Shown: positions 50,580 through 53,611 of the stretch, piece after piece | Layout of the letters: each line of letters starts with the position of its first letter | Position numbering within the stretch: the stretch's first letter is position 1 | DNA from: CAVVDT01 sp964568825 | GTDB taxonomy: Bacteria; Pseudomonadota; Alphaproteobacteria; Rhizobiales; Aestuariivirgaceae | Reading direction: 5' to 3' | Assembly: GCA_964568825.1 (NCBI GenBank) | Contig: CAZMSA010000006.1 | Span: forward strand, 1-53,611 | Length of the DNA: 53,611 nucleotides | Notes under the pieces: generated by a model | Databases searched by the model: none | What the model was told of the DNA's origin: nothing | What the model saw: only the letters and a program-made list of their open reading frames with translations | Translations under genes and position numbers: made by a program

Positions 50580-52213
50580 TGGTTTACCGTTTCCGTATCC
50601 ACCGCCTCGATATCGAAGGCGGCCTTGATCAGCGCCCGGGTGTAGTCGGTGCGCGGTGCCCTGAAAAGGCTTTCCGACGTGCCTTCCTCGACGATCACCC
50701 CGTTGCGCAGCACCACCACCTGGTGAGCAAGGGCGCGGACCACCTTCAGGTCGTGGCTGATGAACAGGAAGGCGAGGTTGTGACGCACCTGCAATTCGCG
50801 CAGCAGTTCGACGATCTGGGCCTGCACCGACATGTCCAGCGCACTGGTCGGTTCGTCCAGCATGACGAATTTTGGCTCCAGCACCATGGCGCGCGCGATG
50901 GCGATGCGCTGGCGCTGTCCGCCGGAGAATTCATGCGGATAACGCTCCATCAGGGCGGGATCAACCTGCACTTCCTTCAGCGCCGAAGCGATCCGCGCTG
51001 CCCGTTCGGCCTCGCTGAGGTCGCGGCGTTGCACCAGAAGCCCTTCCTCGACGATCTGCCGGATCGACAGGCGCGGGCTGAGCGAGCCGTAGGGGTCCTG
51101 GAACACCACCTGCATCTCGCGCCGCAGGGGCCGCATGCGGCGGGCATCGAAGTCCTCAATGGGCTTGCCGAGATAGGCGATGGGGCCGTCCGACTCGATC
51201 AGGCGCAACAGGGCAAGTCCGAGCGTCGTCTTGCCTGAGCCCGATTCGCCCACCACCCCCAGCGTCTGGGCCTCGCGCACCTTGATGCTCACCCCGTCCA
51301 CGGCCTTGATGTGGCCCACCACGCGGCGGAAGAACCCCTTCTTGATGGGGAACCACACCTTCAACCCCCTGGTCTCGAGGATGACCGGGGCGCGGTCATC
51401 GGCAAGCGGCGGATCGCCCCCCGGCTCGGCTTCGATCAGGTGGCGGGTATAGGGGTGCTGCGGATTGGTGAACAGGGCTTCGGTTTCTCCCGTTTCGACG
51501 ATCTCGCCCGCCTGCATGACGCACACCCTGTCGGCCATCTTGCGCACGATGCCGAGGTCGTGGGTGATGAGCAGCATGGCCATGCCGCTCTCGGCCTTGA
51601 GGCCGCGCAGCAATTCGAGGATCTGCGCCTGCACCGTCACATCGAGCGCCGTGGTCGGTTCATCGGCAATCAGCAGGTCCGGGTTGTTGGCGAGCGCCAT
51701 GGCGATCATCACCCGCTGGCGCTGGCCGCCGGAAAGCTGGTGGGGATAGCTGGTAAGACGGCTTTCGGCATCGCGGATGCCCACTCGGGTGAGGAGTTCG
51801 ATGGTGCGGGCGCGTGCCCGGGCTTCGCTCATGGCCTGGTGTACCATGAGGATCTCGCCGATCTGCCGCTCCACCATGTGCAAGGGGTTGAGCGACGTCA
51901 TGGGCTCCTGGAAGATCATGGTGATGTCGTTGCCGCGTACCTTCAGGAGGTCGCGCTCGTCGCTGTCGATGAGGTTGTCGCCGCGAAACAGGATGCGCCC
52001 CGAGGGGTGCTCGGCGGCCGGGTAGGGCAACAGCTTGAGGATCGAAAGCGCCGTCACCGACTTGCCCGATCCGGATTCGCCCACCAGCGCCACCGTCTCG
52101 CCGCGTCCGATTGAGAACGACACATGCTTCACCGCCTCGGTGACGGTGCCACCCTGGCGAAAATTCACCGACAGGTCATCGATCTGCAGGAGCGGCTCGC
52201 CCTTGACACTCAT
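50576..52213 (-). CDS. yejF: Peptide-type ABC transporter ATPase, two-domain (YejF-like)
   Basis: This 545-aa fusion of two ATPase halves has Walker A GESGSGKS in the first (about 45-52) and GESGSGKTT in the second, and each half has an SGGQRQR signature. OppD/OppF-type C-terminal motifs such as LFTNPQHPYTR follow the first half. I start at the ATG at 52213, overlapping the yejE stop; the open frame upstream is inside yejE. The Yej system imports peptides, including microcin C in E. coli. Confidence 0.93.
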   Translation of the reverse strand: MSVKGEPLLQIDDLSVNFRQGGTVTEAVKHVSFSIGRGETVALVGESGSGKSVTALSILKLLPYPAAEHPSGRILFRGDNLIDSDERDLLKVRGNDITMIFQEPMTSLNPLHMVERQIGEILMVHQAMSEARARARTIELLTRVGIRDAESRLTSYPHQLSGGQRQRVMIAMALANNPDLLIADEPTTALDVTVQAQILELLRGLKAESGMAMLLITHDLGIVRKMADRVCVMQAGEIVETGETEALFTNPQHPYTRHLIEAEPGGDPPLADDRAPVILETRGLKVWFPIKKGFFRRVVGHIKAVDGVSIKVREAQTLGVVGESGSGKTTLGLALLRLIESDGPIAYLGKPIEDFDARRMRPLRREMQVVFQDPYGSLSPRLSIRQIVEEGLLVQRRDLSEAERAARIASALKEVQVDPALMERYPHEFSGGQRQRIAIARAMVLEPKFVMLDEPTSALDMSVQAQIVELLRELQVRHNLAFLFISHDLKVVRALAHQVVVLRNGVIVEEGTSESLFRAPRTDYTRALIKAAFDIEAVDTETVNQ

Positions 52214-53346
52214 CTGAACGTCTTTCGCGGATCGAAGGCATCGCGGGCCGCCTCGCCGATGAACACCAACAACGAAAGCATGATCGAGACCACGGCAAAC
52301 GCGGTGAGCCCCAGCCACGGCGCCTGCAGGTTCGCCTTGCCCTGCGCCAGAAGCTCGCCCAGCGACGGCGAGCCCGGCGGCAGGCCGAAGCCAAGGAAGT
52401 CCAGCGACGTCAGCGTCGTCACCGAGCCCGAGACGATGAACGGCATGAAGGTGATGGTCGCCACCATGGCGTTGGGCAAAAGGTGCCGGAACATGATGCG
52501 CATGTCCGACAGCCCCAGTGCCCGGGCGGCGCGCACATACTCGAAATTACGCCCGCGCAGGAATTCCGCCCGCACCACACCCACCAGTGCCGTCCACGAG
52601 AACAACAGCATGATGCCGAGCAACAGCCAGAAGCTCGGCACCAGGAAGGCCGCAAGGATGATCAGCAGGTAAAGCGTGGGGATGGAATTCCACACCTCGA
52701 TCACGCGTTGCATGATGAGGTCGGTCCAGCCGCCGAAGAAGCCCTGTACGGCGCCCGCCATGACGCCGACGATCGAGGAAAAGATGGTGAGGACGAGCCC
52801 GAAGATCACCGAGATGCGAAAGCCGTAGATGAGCCGGGCCACCACGTCGCGGGCCTGGTCGTCGGTCCCCAGCCAGTTCATGTTGCCCCAGATGCAATTG
52901 GGGTCTTTCGTCTTCAGCGGGTACTTGTTGCACGCCTCGGCGCGGGTGAGCATCCAGGCGGGCGGCGAGGGGGCCGGGCGCGGCTGCTCCAGGTTGACGG
53001 TATTGTAGCTGTAGCGGATGGGTGGCCAGAACATCCAGCCATGGGCATTGATCTCGTCCTGATTGACGGGATCGCGGAAATTGGTGACCGCCAGGAAGCC
53101 GCCGAATTTCGATTCCGGATAGTCCTTGAAGATGGGAAACAGTAGCTCGCCCTTGTAGGAGGCGATGATCGGCCGGTCGTTGGCGATGAATTCGGAAAAC
53201 AGCGACAGTCCGAACAGCACGAGGAAGATCCACAGCGACCACAAGCCCCGTCGGTTGGCCTTGAACAGGTCGACACGCCGGCGGTTGATGCCTGAGAGTT
53301 GCCAGCGCCGCCTTGTGGCGGAAACGGGGGCTTCCGGATCCGCCAT
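52210..53346 (-). CDS. yejE: Peptide-type ABC transporter permease (YejE-like)
   Basis: This 378-aa permease has an N-terminal helix (about 35-55), a long periplasmic insertion with FLAVTNFRDPVNQDEINAHG and the conserved FWPPIRYSYNTVN, then five helices in the transport core. The Opp-type loop YVRAARALGLSDMRIMFRHLLP contacts the ATPase. The long insertion is characteristic of YejE compared with DppC. It lies two bases after yejB. Confidence 0.93.
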   Translation of the reverse strand: MADPEAPVSATRRRWQLSGINRRRVDLFKANRRGLWSLWIFLVLFGLSLFSEFIANDRPIIASYKGELLFPIFKDYPESKFGGFLAVTNFRDPVNQDEINAHGWMFWPPIRYSYNTVNLEQPRPAPSPPAWMLTRAEACNKYPLKTKDPNCIWGNMNWLGTDDQARDVVARLIYGFRISVIFGLVLTIFSSIVGVMAGAVQGFFGGWTDLIMQRVIEVWNSIPTLYLLIILAAFLVPSFWLLLGIMLLFSWTALVGVVRAEFLRGRNFEYVRAARALGLSDMRIMFRHLLPNAMVATITFMPFIVSGSVTTLTSLDFLGFGLPPGSPSLGELLAQGKANLQAPWLGLTAFAVVSIMLSLLVFIGEAARDAFDPRKTFR

Positions 53347-53348
53347 CT

Positions 53349-53611
53349 CTAGAGTTTCCTCGCCTCGAAATCGATGCGCGGATCGATCCAGGTGTAGATG
53401 AGATCGGTGAGCAGGTTGGTCAAAAGCCCCATGAGGGAGAAGATGTAGAGGGTGGCAAACACCACCGGGTAGTCGCGGTTGAGGGCGGATGTGTAACTTA
53501 AGAGCCCCAGGCCATCGAGCGAGAAGATGGTCTCAATCAGCAGCGCGCCGGAAAAGAACGCTCCGAGGAAGGCACCGGGAAAACCGGCGATGACGATCAG
53601 CATGGCGTTGC
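53349..53611 (-). CDS. yejB: Peptide-type ABC transporter permease (YejB-like), C-terminal part
   Basis: The visible 87 codons are the C-terminal portion of a permease: an LIVIAGFPGAF helix, then GALLIETIFSLDGLGLLSYTSALNRDYPVV, typical of the last third of DppB/YejB, and a final helix FATLYIFSLMGLLTNLLTDLIYTW ahead of the short tail. The gene starts outside the window. A binding protein gene (yejA) is expected beyond. Confidence 0.88.
   Translation of the reverse strand, partial: NAMLIVIAGFPGAFLGAFFSGALLIETIFSLDGLGLLSYTSALNRDYPVVFATLYIFSLMGLLTNLLTDLIYTWIDPRIDFEARKL

Noticed and set aside
1..53611. CRISPR arrays, tRNA or rRNA genes, complete insertion sequences, prophage
   Set aside because: I looked for regularly spaced repeats, tRNA arms, rRNA core sequence and transposase motifs on both strands and found none convincing; a profile search could still find a divergent small RNA.

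Overview
The window is high-GC DNA with mostly compact, head-to-tail genes and many ATGA or TAATG stop/start overlaps. Three points suggest an alphaproteobacterium, most likely of the Hyphomicrobiales (Rhizobiales): the gene families (hmgA/fah/DUF2783 set, rpmH-rnpA-yidC-engB-argB-dapD run, argD-argF-hslO run, Tat-exported polyamine-type binding protein), the TATAAG-type -10 boxes, and dispersed palindromes of the CCGAAAAGTGG...CCACTTTTCGG type. Genus cannot be read from the sequence. No rRNA, tRNA, CRISPR array, complete insertion sequence or prophage was seen.

Layout. (1) 1-6537, minus strand: homogentisate operon, transcribed hmgA, fumarylacetoacetate hydrolase, an unusual metallo-beta-lactamase-fold protein, a 536-aa flavoprotein hydroxylase, a 71-aa DUF2783 protein, a 94-bp palindromic element, maiA and a divergent serine-hydroxymethyltransferase homologue cut by the window edge. 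The large flavoprotein plus tiny partner resembles the two-component 3-hydroxyphenylacetate 6-hydroxylase (MhaAB), so the operon may both make and break down homogentisate. (2) 6683-13376: lytic transglycosylase and hrpB, then two autoprocessing hydrolases head to head (P1/S58-type peptidase and gamma-glutamyltransferase). (3) 13377-15629: an islet that looks acquired, with degenerate repeat pieces at both ends, a 29-codon ORF plus terminator, a YajR-like MFS exporter and a fragment of a short-chain dehydrogenase. (4) 15630-19423, minus: TVP38-family membrane protein, MerA/Lpd-like disulfide oxidoreductase and a sensor kinase without adjacent regulator. (5) 19798-27820, plus: rpmH, rnpA, yidC, engB, argB, HAD nucleotidase, dapD, a DUF805 protein, dapE and a small membrane protein: ribosome/RNase P/membrane insertion genes followed by arginine and lysine/diaminopimelate biosynthesis. 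(6) 27845-29504, minus: truA and a sulfotransferase-like protein. (7) 29645-33827, plus: argD, argF, hslO and a GlxA-type AraC regulator. (8) 33790-37432, minus: luciferase-like flavin monooxygenase, a probably transferred WYL/TerB-like protein with an N-terminal 21-residue repeat, and an aromatic-L-amino-acid decarboxylase homologue. (9) 37528-41033: polA coupled to a MarR-type regulator with a C-terminal four-cysteine cluster. (10) 41101-45880, minus: polyamine-type ABC transporter (potD-A-B-C order) ending in an SDR. (11) 46207-49495, plus: leucyl aminopeptidase, small MarR, NlpC/P60 hydrolase, TM2 protein. (12) 49519-53611: two strong palindromes, then (minus) a yejB-yejE-yejF peptide-type ABC transporter with a GhrA-type hydroxyacid dehydrogenase coupled to its end; yejB runs off the window.

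The candidates most worth following are the MhaAB-like pair inside the homogentisate operon, the substrate-pocket substitutions in the SHMT homologue, the metallo-beta-lactamase protein lacking half of its metal motif, the Cys4 MarR behind polA, the TVP38/MerA-like pair, and the WYL/TerB protein.
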